Source: Chloracidobacterium sp. CP2_5A
Lineage (GTDB): Bacteria; Acidobacteriota; Blastocatellia; Chloracidobacteriales; Chloracidobacteriaceae
Direction: 5' to 3'
NCBI GenBank assembly: GCA_002254845.1
Contig: NKPT01000026.1
Location: 1-46,043 of the forward strand
Length of the DNA: 46,043 nucleotides
Both the position numbers and the translations under genes were made by a program. Position 1 is the stretch's first letter. Each line of letters opens with the position of its first letter. This document shows positions 8,294 through 17,740 of the stretch, piece by piece. The notes beneath the pieces are model-generated. The model was given only the letters and a program-made list of their open reading frames with translations, was not told the DNA's origin and ran no database searches.

Positions 8294-9187
8294 CTACAAC
8301 GCCGCCGCGCCGCTGACAACCTCGATGATCTCGTTTGTGATCGCCGCTTGGCGGATGCGGTTCATTGTCAGGGTCAAATGGGCGATAACCTCGCCGGCGT
8401 TGCGGCTTGCGGAATCCATCGCCGCCATGCGCGCGCCGTGCTCCGAAGCCGCCGACTCAAGCAAGGCTTGAAAGATGCAGGTTTCGACAAAGCGCGGCAG
8501 CAGGCGTCTGAGAATTTCCGCCGGCGGCTGCTCGTAAATGTAGTCCGGCCCAGCTTCGCCCGCCGCCGGGCCGTCCGTCGCGGACTTGCCAACTGGCAGC
8601 AGCCGCTCAACGCGGACAATCTGGGAGATCGCCGAGCGAAACTCGGCATAAACCAGGAGCACCCGGTCGGGGCGCGCGGCCAGGGACTCTTCCTCGGCGG
8701 AAGCGCCCTCGTAGATGTTCATCAGGTCCTGGGCGATTTCGACCGCGACCTCATAGCCAAACGACTTCGACGTGATGTTGACGTATTCCTTGCGAATCGG
8801 GACATTGCGCCGCCGGAAGAAATCCCTTCCCTTGCGCCCAATCGTCACCAGCTCGACGCGCTCGCTCGGATGCTCCGCGATGTATTGCTGAACCGACCGG
8901 ATCAGGTTGGCGTTGAACGCGCCGCAGAGCCCCTTGTCGGCGGTTATCAGCGCCAGAAGCGTCCGGTTGCCCGTCCGCTCTTCCATCAGCGGGTTAGCGA
9001 AGTCCGTCACCGCCGCGGAGAGGTTGCGCAGGACTTCCTGCATTTTGCGCGCGTAGGGGCGCGTCGCCGTCACTCGCTCCTGCGCGCGACGCAGCTTTGA
9101 CGCCGAGACGAGTTTGTACGACTTGGTGATCTGGCGCATGTTCTTGACGGCTTTGATACGCCGTCTAACGCCCTGCAAGTTCGGCAT
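8294..9187 (-). CDS. atpG: ATP synthase F1 subunit gamma
   Basis: The gamma subunit is the central rotor shaft of F1 and transmits proton-driven rotation to the catalytic head. The 297-residue sequence begins MPNLQGVRRRIKAVKNMRQITKSYKLVSASKLRRAQ, with the conserved N-terminal helix, and ends in the conserved C-terminal helix (ITNEIIEVVSGAAAL). Middle segments such as LALITADKGLCGAFNANLIR are diagnostic. It lies 25 bases after atpA in the order b', b, delta, alpha, gamma. The next genes on the strand are not atpD or atpC, so the usual beta and epsilon genes are missing from this locus. Length is within the family range. Confidence 0.97.
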   Translation of the reverse strand: MPNLQGVRRRIKAVKNMRQITKSYKLVSASKLRRAQERVTATRPYARKMQEVLRNLSAAVTDFANPLMEERTGNRTLLALITADKGLCGAFNANLIRSVQQYIAEHPSERVELVTIGRKGRDFFRRRNVPIRKEYVNITSKSFGYEVAVEIAQDLMNIYEGASAEEESLAARPDRVLLVYAEFRSAISQIVRVERLLPVGKSATDGPAAGEAGPDYIYEQPPAEILRRLLPRFVETCIFQALLESAASEHGARMAAMDSASRNAGEVIAHLTLTMNRIRQAAITNEIIEVVSGAAAL

Positions 9188-9212
9188 GAGACCCTCTTAT
9201 CGGAGCGCCCGC

Positions 9213-10730
<1,518 letters not shown>

Positions 10731-10750
10731 ATCATTCCTCGACCGCCTGG

Positions 10751-11284
10751 CTAGTAACGCCGAGCAAGTCGCTCTCGAAATTCGGCAAGTTGGGTCCGAA
10801 TCGACCCATCGTAATAGACGCTGCCGACCCGGGCGACAATCCCGCCGATCAGGTCCGGCGCTTCCTTGTAGGTAACGCGAATGTCGCTGCCGATGACTTC
10901 CTTCAGCCGGCGCTCAAGCGCGCGCCGCTCGCTGACGCCAAGCGCGACGGCGCTGGCGACTTCAACCGCGACGATGCCGGCGCGAGCGTCCGCCAGCGCC
11001 TCAAGCGCCGCATGAATATCTCCCAAGGCCGTCATGCGCTGGTTGCGGAGCAAGACGCCAAGAAAGTTGGCTGTTATCGGATGTGGCTTGAGCCGAGCGC
11101 AGAGGGCTTGCAGCAAGCTTTCCTTCTGGGCGAGCGGGATGGCGGGATTCGCCAGAACGTCCGCCAGCTCGGCAGACGCTTTTGTCAGCTTATGAAAGTC
11201 TCTCAGCTCGGCAACGACCTTCGGCAAGTCAGCCCCGGCGGCGTCCGCCAGCGCGCGGGCGTAGCGATTGGCAAGTGAACTCAT
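10751..11284 (-). CDS. atpH: ATP synthase F1 subunit delta
   Basis: The 177-residue protein is the delta (OSCP-like) subunit that joins the peripheral stalk to the top of F1. The N-terminus [17 protein letters not shown] is the classical delta signature. The C-terminus carries [30 protein letters not shown], matching the conserved PxLIGGxxxxxGxxxxDgSvr motif. The gene lies 51 bases after the b subunit and 20 before atpA. It is a normal-length member of the family, with no anomalies seen. Confidence 0.96.
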   Translation of the reverse strand: MSSLANRYARALADAAGADLPKVVAELRDFHKLTKASAELADVLANPAIPLAQKESLLQALCARLKPHPITANFLGVLLRNQRMTALGDIHAALEALADARAGIVAVEVASAVALGVSERRALERRLKEVIGSDIRVTYKEAPDLIGGIVARVGSVYYDGSIRTQLAEFRERLARRY

Positions 11285-11335
11285 ATAACAGCCGGCATCC
11301 GCCAGTGATTTCCTTCCGTCATTCTCCGTCGGGCC

Positions 11336-11851
11336 TCAAGCGCGCGGCTTCTCAAGCTGCGCGGCATAGCTTGCCACAAGCCGAAACTGGTCAGCCGCCG
11401 ACAGCTCGCGCCGCACCAGCGCCTCCGCCAACTCAACCGCCTTGGAAGCCGCAAACGCCTGAAGGTCAAGCCGCGCCGACTTGCTTGCGCCCTCGATTTC
11501 CATTTTGGCCAGCCGCCGCAACCGCTCGGCGTCCGCCTCGGCTGCCGCCACAATGCGGTCATGCTCGGCCTGAGCGTCCTGCTCGGCTTGTCGGCGGATG
11601 TTGGCCAGCTCGGATTCGAGCCGGGCGAAGCGGTCTTCCAACTCGCGCAGCTTGGTTTCCGCCAACGCCCGTTCCTGTCCGGCCCGATCAAGCGCCTCGA
11701 GGATGTTTTGGGCGCGCTTGCGTAGCCCCTCGGCAATTGGCTTGGCCAGAAAGAAGGCGAGAAGTCCAGCGTAAATCGCAAAGTTGAGGAATTTAGCCCA
11801 GAGCGGGACGGCGGCGGCGAAGCGCGCCAAAGCGGCAAGCGTCATGGTCAT
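11336..11851 (-). CDS. atpF: ATP synthase Fo subunit b
   Basis: The 171-residue protein has one N-terminal membrane segment (WAKFLNFAIYAGLLAFFLAKPI, about residues 18-39), including the conserved Asn-Phe and the Lys-Pro at the end of the helix. A long charged amphipathic coiled coil follows, typical of peripheral-stalk b subunits. Its start overlaps the stop of the upstream b'-type gene by ATGA. Another open frame covers nearly the same bases but shows no membrane helix or coiled coil, so this frame is chosen. Two different b-type genes imply a b/b' heterodimeric stalk as in photosynthetic bacteria and some other phyla. Confidence 0.9.
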   Translation of the reverse strand: MTMTLAALARFAAAVPLWAKFLNFAIYAGLLAFFLAKPIAEGLRKRAQNILEALDRAGQERALAETKLRELEDRFARLESELANIRRQAEQDAQAEHDRIVAAAEADAERLRRLAKMEIEGASKSARLDLQAFAASKAVELAEALVRRELSAADQFRLVASYAAQLEKPRA

Positions 11852-12339
11852 CGCGGCGTTCCAATCCGACGCCCCAGAATCGTTTCGGCAATCGAAGCGG
11901 CCACCTGCTCGGCGTCGCGCGCAAGCGTTTCCTTCGCTGCAGCGACCTGCGCGGCGAGCGCCTGGGTAGCGGCCGCGACTTCGGCCGCGGCGGACTGCTT
12001 GGCGGACTCGATGACTTCGCCGCGTCGCTGAAGGGCAGCCGCCCGCCGTTCCTCGATAATCTTGGCGGCGGCTACCCGCCCGGCCCGCAGCGCCGCTTCA
12101 TATTCAGCCAGGCGCTGGTCGTAGTCGCTAAGCGCCTGACGGACGTCGCCCGTCAGGCGCGACCGCTCGTCAAGAACGGTCATCACCGGCTTGAAAACCA
12201 AGACGTTGAGCAGATAAGCCACCAGCAAAAAGATGCCGACGGTGACAAAAAGCGACCAATCAGGCGCCAGCAAGTCGCTTCCGGCGGCAAGGAAGAAACC
12301 TGCCGACAACCCACTTGCGCCCAATAACGGTTCAATCAT
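11848..12339 (-). CDS. ATP synthase Fo subunit b'
   Basis: The start is placed at ATG 12339 (MIEPLLGASG); the frame stays open 19 codons further upstream, but that extension runs towards the promoter's transcription start. The 163-residue product has a membrane helix (SLFVTVGIFLLVAYLLNVLVFKP, about residues 28-50) followed by a long Ala/Glu/Arg coiled coil (EYEAALRAGRVAAAKIIEERR). The VFKPVMTVLDER segment after the helix matches b/b' subunits. It is the first gene of the b'-b-delta-alpha-gamma operon and is coupled to atpF by overlap. It is called b' because it is upstream of a canonical b gene; the functional roles of the two could be swapped. Confidence 0.85.
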   Translation of the reverse strand: MIEPLLGASGLSAGFFLAAGSDLLAPDWSLFVTVGIFLLVAYLLNVLVFKPVMTVLDERSRLTGDVRQALSDYDQRLAEYEAALRAGRVAAAKIIEERRAAALQRRGEVIESAKQSAAAEVAAATQALAAQVAAAKETLARDAEQVAASIAETILGRRIGTPR

Positions 12340-12402
12340 AAGGAAAGCGAAACGGGCGCTAGGCCCTCGCGCGCCGGATGATGGTTTGAAAAGCAAGCTG
12401 TG

Positions 12403-12431
12403 AAGTTACTCGCGGACGTTGCCACTGTCAA
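12403..12431 (-). promoter_or_regulatory. Sigma-70-type promoter of the ATP synthase operon
   Basis: Read on the minus strand, TTGACA (12431-12426) is a perfect -35 box, separated by exactly 17 bases from TAACTT (12408-12403). Transcription would start near 12396 and give a leader of roughly 57 bases before the b' ATG. A small inverted repeat CCGCG-CTTT-CGCGG lies immediately upstream of the -35 box (12432-12445). The placement between tRNA-His and the operon supports the call; the activity is inferred. Confidence 0.6.
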
Positions 12432-12537
12432 CCGCGAAAGCGCGGATTTTCCCCAGCCTAAAGCCGCCGGCGACGGGCGGCGCGCGGCCCGGCAGCCCGG
12501 CGGCGGAAAGCTTGTTTGAAGGGGCGAAATAAAGGGC

Positions 12538-12615
12538 TGGGGCGAGTGATGGGATTCGAACCCACGACCTCTTGAGCCACAATCAAGCGCTCTAACCGAC
12601 TGAGCTACACCCGCC
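12538..12615 (-). tRNA. tRNA-His (anticodon GUG)
   Basis: The minus strand folds into a full cloverleaf: acceptor GCGGGTG with CACTCGC (one G-U pair), D-arm GTAGCTCAGTCGGTTAGAGC, anticodon stem CTTGA/TCAAG with anticodon GTG at 12580-12578, and T-arm GTGGGTTCGAATCCCAT. It carries the histidine identity features: an extra G at -1 (12615) facing C73 (12541). The CCA end is encoded (12540-12538). It is transcribed in the same direction as the ATP synthase operon and 106 bases upstream of its -35 box. Confidence 0.97.
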
Positions 12616-12708
12616 ATATGAGGGCCACAGGCAAGTCCCCCATACTAGCGCGGGCAATCAGCAAATGCAACCAAGCCGGAAGTCCGCTGGCGCGACGAAA
12701 CGCCGCGC

Positions 12709-14679
12709 CTACTTCGCGTCGTCGCCTTGGCTTTCGTCCAACCCAAAGACTTTCCCCACCAGCGCCTGCAAGCGCCTGCCGGTGGCGACGCGCAGCCCGC
12801 TGGTTCGGCGCGGCGTCGCGGGCTGCTTCATCTTGATGGATTGCCGGCGACGCTCAAGCTCGCTGTGTCCGGGGGCGAGCGCCAATCCCCGGTCGAGGCA
12901 TTCGATGGCGCGCGACTCCAGCCCAAACTTGATATACAAGTCCGCCAACTCCGCGAGCAGCTCCGTCACTTCGTCGGGGTCGCGGCACAGGTCAATAGCG
13001 GCCAGGAAAGCTTTTTCAGCCTCCTTGTTGCGTCCGGGGAGGCGCAACAGCACGCGCGCCATCAGCGCCTGATAGTCAGCGTTGTTGGGTCGCTGCTCCA
13101 CCGCCCGGCGAATGGCTTGGTAGGCCCGCTCAATGTCGCCAGTCCCCAGGTACTCAACCGTCTTCATATACAGCTCTGAAGCCGGAATGGACGGCGTCTC
13201 CGGGGGCGCGGCGGCGGGCGCTTTGGGATAGGCGCCCGTCGGCATTCGCGGCGCTTGCGGGCTAGACGCCGCGGCGGCGTCCAGTCGCGGATGAGCGCCC
13301 GTCGGCGGGCGCGGCGGCCCCCCGCTCGGCGGAGCGGGGGGGCTGAGCGGCGGCGGGGCTGGCGCCGGCCGCAACCCGGCATCCGTCGCCGGCGCGGGAC
13401 GCTTCAACGTGGGCGGCGTCGGAGAGCTCCCTTTTGAAAGCGGCTGGGGGGGCAACTTCGGCGGCATCGGCGGCGACTTAGCGGCTGGCGGACTGGGCGA
13501 CTCGCCGGACGACGGGCGCGCCGGCGGCGCCGGCGGCGAACTCGATGGCGTCAAGCGAACGGCCTGGTAAGCTCCGGTTGGGAAACGGTTTCCGCAGGGC
13601 GTCGCGCGCGACGCGCGCAGGGCCAGGGTCGCGTCATACTTGCGCCGCTTTTCCTCGTCGCTCAGCGTGTCGTAGGCCTGCTGGATGGCAATAAAGACCC
13701 GCTCCAGCTTGGCTTTTACCTGGAAATCAAACGTCGCCAACTGCGAATGGCGGTCGGGGTGAAATTTCTTGGCTAACTCCCGGTAGGCTTTCTTAAGCTC
13801 TTCAAGCGTGAAGCGGCGGTTGATGCCAAGCACTTGATAATGCGTGCCGCCCGATTCCATCACGCGAATCTTTTCCTCCAGCTCGAAGCACAGCTCGGCG
13901 GCCCGCGCGGGGTCTATTTCGGCGGGCGTCAGGCGCGCCGAAGCGGACGCCTTCGAGCCTGTCTCGATAACCGGCAGCGACGCGCCGTCCGCAAACTTGA
14001 CGATGCCGGACATCGTGAAAGCGCAGATTGCCCGCAGCACGCGGTCTTCCGGCAGCGGCACAGCCAGGCAGGCATCCTTGACCGACAGCGGCGCGTCGAG
14101 CCGCGAGAGCACAAACGCCTCTTCCGGCGTGAGCGTCAGCCCCGGCAGGCTGACCTCGGCGGCGGAAACCGGCTGCAGGACGCGCTGCGCAGAGCCAAGC
14201 CACCGCTCAATGAGGCCAATGTCGGAAAAGTTGCGAATGCCATCGAAAATGAGCGCAATCGGCGATAATGCTTGTTGGAAGCCGTTGACCTTGACCCGCT
14301 GCACCTGGAAGCGATACTCGCCTGCCGTCCAGTGGAAGAGCGATTGCACCAGGTAGGCGATATGCCCGGCGAGCATCGCCTGCAAGTCAGCCGCCGCGAG
14401 GTAGCCCAGGTCAACGAGGCAGGACCCAAGATGCTTGCCCTTGCGGGTTTCGGCGACGGCCTGCGCGAGCTGCTCCGGCGAAATGCAGCCCATCGCGCAC
14501 AGGCGCTCGCCGAATCGCTCGGCGACGACTTCGCTTGCCGCATAAATAACCGAGCCATCTTCAAAATACACGTGATACGCCGCATTCGGCTGCGCGAGCG
14601 TCAGCGTTCCGCTCAGGCGCTGCCAGTAGCAAGCGCCAAGCAACTGTGGGACACAAGTGCTTTCGAGTCGCTGCGCCAT
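12709..14679 (-). CDS. DUF4388-J-domain-TPR protein, paralog 1
   Basis: The 656-residue protein has three parts. Residues about 10-170 are a DUF4388 (PATAN-like) module: YFEDGSVIYAASE, FGERLCAMGCISPEQL, GSCLVDLGYLAAADLQ and FHWTAGEYRF. Residues about 277-345 form a J domain (YQVLGINRRFTLEELKKAYR) with an intact HPD at 307-309, so it should stimulate an Hsp70 ATPase. A long Pro/Ser/Ala linker (about 355-495) follows, then a TPR-like C-terminus (about 500-640) with RAYQAIRRAVEQRPNNADYQ. No signal peptide is seen, so it is probably cytosolic. A second protein of the same architecture is encoded at 22026-23618. The role is unknown: a J-protein adaptor bringing DnaK to a signalling complex is inference. 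Confidence 0.85.
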   Translation of the reverse strand: MAQRLESTCVPQLLGACYWQRLSGTLTLAQPNAAYHVYFEDGSVIYAASEVVAERFGERLCAMGCISPEQLAQAVAETRKGKHLGSCLVDLGYLAAADLQAMLAGHIAYLVQSLFHWTAGEYRFQVQRVKVNGFQQALSPIALIFDGIRNFSDIGLIERWLGSAQRVLQPVSAAEVSLPGLTLTPEEAFVLSRLDAPLSVKDACLAVPLPEDRVLRAICAFTMSGIVKFADGASLPVIETGSKASASARLTPAEIDPARAAELCFELEEKIRVMESGGTHYQVLGINRRFTLEELKKAYRELAKKFHPDRHSQLATFDFQVKAKLERVFIAIQQAYDTLSDEEKRRKYDATLALRASRATPCGNRFPTGAYQAVRLTPSSSPPAPPARPSSGESPSPPAAKSPPMPPKLPPQPLSKGSSPTPPTLKRPAPATDAGLRPAPAPPPLSPPAPPSGGPPRPPTGAHPRLDAAAASSPQAPRMPTGAYPKAPAAAPPETPSIPASELYMKTVEYLGTGDIERAYQAIRRAVEQRPNNADYQALMARVLLRLPGRNKEAEKAFLAAIDLCRDPDEVTELLAELADLYIKFGLESRAIECLDRGLALAPGHSELERRRQSIKMKQPATPRRTSGLRVATGRRLQALVGKVFGLDESQGDDAK

Positions 14680-14787
14680 TCACAGGAACCCTAAGAAACA
14701 GGCTTGGCGGGGCATTGCGCACTGATCGAGCAGCAATGGTCATTGGGTTGCCAGTATCCAACGAACCGGGGCGATTGAGCAAGGGGC

Positions 14788-15210
14788 TTATTGGCTCGCC
14801 GAGCGGCGGCCGTCAAGCGTCCGCGCCAAGCCGTCGCCATCGTCAGGCGATACGGCGGGGGGCGGCGGCGCTTTCATCTCGAATAACGACGCCCAGGTGT
14901 AAATGCTCTGGTGCTGATCCGCCCAAGTCACGCCCAGCGCATAGCGGCCGACGTGACGCATTTCGCTGATTTGGAACTTTCTGACATCGCCGAGCAGCGG
15001 CAGCCCGCGCGATCGAGGCTTGGTCGGCGACGGGGCTTCCAGCAGGCCCGGATGCGGGTTCTCTCCGCGCGCTTCCGCGCAGGTGGCGCAGGGGCAAATC
15101 TGCCGCAACTGCATCAGGGCAACCGTTGTGACTTCTCCATCCGGCCAAACGGCCGACAAGAGACCTTCGGCGCGATTGACGTTCACGGCGCGTGGCAACA
15201 GTTCCGACAT
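14788..15210 (-). CDS. DUF971 domain protein
   Basis: The 140-residue protein matches DUF971, the small domain also found at the N-terminus of gamma-butyrobetaine hydroxylases. Seen are LLSAVWPDGEVTTVALMQLRQICPCATCAEARGE, then VGRYALGVTWADQHQSIYTWASL. The CPCATC segment gives three cysteines with the pattern seen in metal-binding members; family proteins have been linked to iron-sulfur protein biogenesis in some bacteria, which I infer only by family. It lies 108 bases upstream of paralog 1 on the same strand, with no strong terminator between. A Pro/Asp-rich tail follows the domain. Confidence 0.85.
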   Translation of the reverse strand: MSELLPRAVNVNRAEGLLSAVWPDGEVTTVALMQLRQICPCATCAEARGENPHPGLLEAPSPTKPRSRGLPLLGDVRKFQISEMRHVGRYALGVTWADQHQSIYTWASLFEMKAPPPPAVSPDDGDGLARTLDGRRSASQ

Positions 15211-15378
15211 CGGCTTACCTGGCTTGACGAGGCGTCCAACAAGCTCGCTTGGCGCGGCGGTGGCATTTCGCCGCGCTTTACGATACGGTGCGAGAGCGAC
15301 ATCGCGCTACCTATCCTCGCGCTTGCGCGCCGGACAGCCAGTCAGGCGGACGCCGGCGCGAAGCTGCTTACCGTTGAG

Positions 15379-15882
15379 ATGACTTTCGTCATGGCAAGTT
15401 CCGCGACGCCTCCGCCGCCAGAGCTGGAAGGCTATCCCGTCACGGTCATTATCCCTGTGGCCTGGGGCGACATGGACGCCGCCCAGCACGTCAACAACAC
15501 CGTCTATTTTCGCTATTTTGAAAGCGCGCGCATCGCTTACTTCGAGCGCATCGCCTTCGGGCTCGACTTCAGCCGATCAGTTGGCCCAATCCTGGCGCAT
15601 ACGCAGTGTCGGTTTCGACTGCCGGTGACGTACCCGGATACCGTTGCAGTCGGGACGCGGGTCGCCGGGCTGGGCGCGGATCGTTTCGTCATGCGCTTCA
15701 CAGTCATCAGCCGCCGGCATGGCAAAGTTGCGGCGCAGGGCGATGGGCTTATTGTTTCCTATGATTACGGCAAGCAGCGCAAAGCCCCGCTGCCGGACGA
15801 TACTCGCGCCGCCATCATCGCGCTCGAAGGCTTTGACGCCGCCGCGCCGCCGGGGCTGCCGAACGAGCCGCGGACGGACTGA
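15379..15882 (+). CDS. Hot-dog-fold acyl-CoA thioesterase (YbgC/FcbC type)
   Basis: The protein has the 4HBT thioesterase motif VAWGDMDAAQHVNNTVYFRYFESARIAY, including the catalytic Asp of the WGDMD segment and HVNN. QCRFRLPVTYPDTVAVGTRV and FTVISRRHGKVAAQGDGLIVSYD follow. It hydrolyses acyl-CoA or acyl-ACP thioesters in the cytosol. The ATG at 15379 gives 167 residues; ATG 15391 (MASSATPPPPEL) is equally plausible. The frame is open much further upstream, but that part is antisense to the DUF971 gene. It lies 74 bases before fabH, in a small lipid-related group. The substrate chain length is unknown. Confidence 0.88.
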   Translation: MTFVMASSATPPPPELEGYPVTVIIPVAWGDMDAAQHVNNTVYFRYFESARIAYFERIAFGLDFSRSVGPILAHTQCRFRLPVTYPDTVAVGTRVAGLGADRFVMRFTVISRRHGKVAAQGDGLIVSYDYGKQRKAPLPDDTRAAIIALEGFDAAAPPGLPNEPRTD

Positions 15883-15956
15883 CAGACGATGGGATCGCTC
15901 CGCGCCCAAGCGACCTGGCCGCGCTTCCTCATTTCCCAAAGACTGGAGTCACCCCC

Positions 15957-16961
15957 ATGCCCACCCAAGCCGCTGGAATTATCGGGACGGGGCGCGCCCT
16001 TCCGGAGCGCGCGCTAACCAACGCCGACCTCGAAAAAATGGTCGAAACAAGCGACGACTGGATCGTGTCGCGCACCGGCATTCGCGAGCGGCGCATCGCC
16101 GCCCCGGACGAGACCACGTCGCACTTCGCCGCGCTGGCGGCTCAGCGCGCGCTGGACGCGGCTGGCGTCGCGCCGAGCGAGCTGGACCTCATCATTTGCG
16201 CGACGGTGTGTCCCGACATGATGCTGCCTTCCACGGCCTGCCTGATTCAGTCCAAGCTCGGCGCCAAGCGCGCGGCGGCGTATGACCTCGCGGCGGCCTG
16301 CTCCGGGTTTATCTATGGCTTGACGACGGCGCGCTCATTCATTGAAGCCGGGCACGCCCGCTACGCGCTGGTCATCGGCGCGGAACTGCTCTCGCGCTTT
16401 GTGGATTACACCGACCGGGCCACCTGCGTGATTTTCGGCGACGGGGCCGGGGCGGCCGTGGTTGGCCCCGTCGAGACGGGGCGCGGGATTCTGGCGCACC
16501 GCATCGCAAGCGACGGCGATTATGCCGAGTTGCTTTACACGCCGGGGGGCGGCACGCGCCACCCGGCGAGCGAGGCGACGATTCAGCAACGACTTCACTA
16601 CATCAAGATGCGGGGCAACGAGCTGTTCAAAGTCGCCGTGCGGAGCATGGCGGAAACGGTCGGGCAAATTCTGGACGAGCTGCGTCTCGCGCCGTCCGAT
16701 GTGGATTTGTTCGTGCCGCATCAGGCGAATCAGCGGATTACCGACGCGGTCGCCGACCGGCTTGGCATTGGAAGCGAGCGCATCTACGCTAACATTGAGC
16801 GGATGGGCAACACCTCCTCGGCCTCGATTCCCATCGCGCTCGATGAATGCGTCGAGGCGGGACGGATCAAGCCGGGCCACCTGCTGGTGTTCGCGTCTTT
16901 TGGAGCCGGCGTGACCTGGGGCGCGATGGCCTTGCGCTGGCAAGGCATTGGAAAGGCATGA
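15957..16961 (+). CDS. fabH: 3-oxoacyl-ACP synthase III
   Basis: FabH condenses acetyl-CoA (or another primer) with malonyl-ACP to begin fatty-acid synthesis. The 334-residue thiolase-fold protein shows the catalytic triad: Cys115 in AAACSGF, His255 in VPHQANQRI and Asn285 in GNTSSASIP. The N-terminal IIGTGRALPERALTNADLEKMVETSDDWI is diagnostic. A GGAG lies 9 bases before the ATG. It follows the thioesterase and overlaps the next lipoprotein gene by ATGA. No acpP or fabD neighbours are present, so this is not the classical fab cluster. Branched versus straight primer preference cannot be told. Confidence 0.95.
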   Translation: MPTQAAGIIGTGRALPERALTNADLEKMVETSDDWIVSRTGIRERRIAAPDETTSHFAALAAQRALDAAGVAPSELDLIICATVCPDMMLPSTACLIQSKLGAKRAAAYDLAAACSGFIYGLTTARSFIEAGHARYALVIGAELLSRFVDYTDRATCVIFGDGAGAAVVGPVETGRGILAHRIASDGDYAELLYTPGGGTRHPASEATIQQRLHYIKMRGNELFKVAVRSMAETVGQILDELRLAPSDVDLFVPHQANQRITDAVADRLGIGSERIYANIERMGNTSSASIPIALDECVEAGRIKPGHLLVFASFGAGVTWGAMALRWQGIGKA

Positions 16962-17689
16962 CACGGTTACAACCGATAACGCCAGCTTGGCTTTGCGCGG
17001 TGGCGGCAAGCTGCTGGCTCAGCGCCGGCTGCCGCGAGACGCCCCGCCATGCGCACGAAGGCGACATTCGCCCGGCGCTGGCTGAGCGGCTGACGCGGGG
17101 CGAGCTGCGGATTGAGCGCCTTGGCATGGCGCTGCGCGCGGAGCAGCCATTCTTCGGCCGCATCCTTGAACTCTCGGCGCGCAACGCAAGCTCGCGCCCT
17201 ATGCTGGTGGTCATCGAGCCAGGGCAAATCATCCGCAGCCAAAACCCGGCCGTCACCGACCTGGTCATCGCCAGCCGGGAAGAAATCGCGCTTGACGCCG
17301 GACAGGCGACGCGTCGCGAGCTGGAAGTCTTCTCATTGTCGCAGCGCAAGCTGGCGATGAACCGCGACACGTCCTACGAGTTCGGCAACCTTGCGGAAGG
17401 CGATGTCCAGACCTTCATCGCCTGCTTTGCCGCCAATCGCCCGCCGGAGCCGCCGCCGCCGCCGCCGGGATCAAAGCTCCCGCCGCAGAAGCTCGACTTG
17501 ACGCCCGTCCAGCTTGCGCTGTGGTGCGTCGCCGAGCGGCTCGACCGGCAGGCCCTGCTCGAAGGCGTGGCGCTCAACCCGGTGCTCAAGGGCGGCGAGT
17601 ATGGCCGCAGCCGCGATTATTTTGACGGACAAGCGAAATACGTCCAGGGACTACTCGACAGATGCGGGCTTGAAAAGTACAAGTTTTAA
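16958..17689 (+). CDS. Putative lipoprotein of unknown function
   Basis: The chosen ATG overlaps the fabH stop (ATGA) and opens a lipoprotein signal: WLCAVAASCWLSAGC with lipobox LSAGC (Cys25). The mature part is about 219 residues. It contains a beta-rich segment (LELSARNASSRPMLVVIEPGQIIRS, EIALDAGQATRRELEVFSLSQ), which resembles TEF-like or immunoglobulin-like regions that precede cell-surface modules. A run of prolines (PPEPPPPPPG) then leads into a helical C-terminus with LALWCVAERLDRQALLEG. The family is not recognised. It is coupled to fabH and followed by ppdK after 51 bases. An upstream in-frame start would lie within fabH and lacks a signal. Confidence 0.7.
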   Translation: MTRLQPITPAWLCAVAASCWLSAGCRETPRHAHEGDIRPALAERLTRGELRIERLGMALRAEQPFFGRILELSARNASSRPMLVVIEPGQIIRSQNPAVTDLVIASREEIALDAGQATRRELEVFSLSQRKLAMNRDTSYEFGNLAEGDVQTFIACFAANRPPEPPPPPPGSKLPPQKLDLTPVQLALWCVAERLDRQALLEGVALNPVLKGGEYGRSRDYFDGQAKYVQGLLDRCGLEKYKF

Positions 17690-17740
17690 GCCAAGAAGCG
17701 CTCCCGCTCCAAGCTTTGAATTCTTCGCCGAGGTTTTCCG

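Noticed and set aside
11281-11838. 185-codon minus-strand frame overlapping atpF
   Set aside because: Lacks the membrane helix and coiled coil expected of subunit b, which is clearly encoded in the other frame at 11336-11851.
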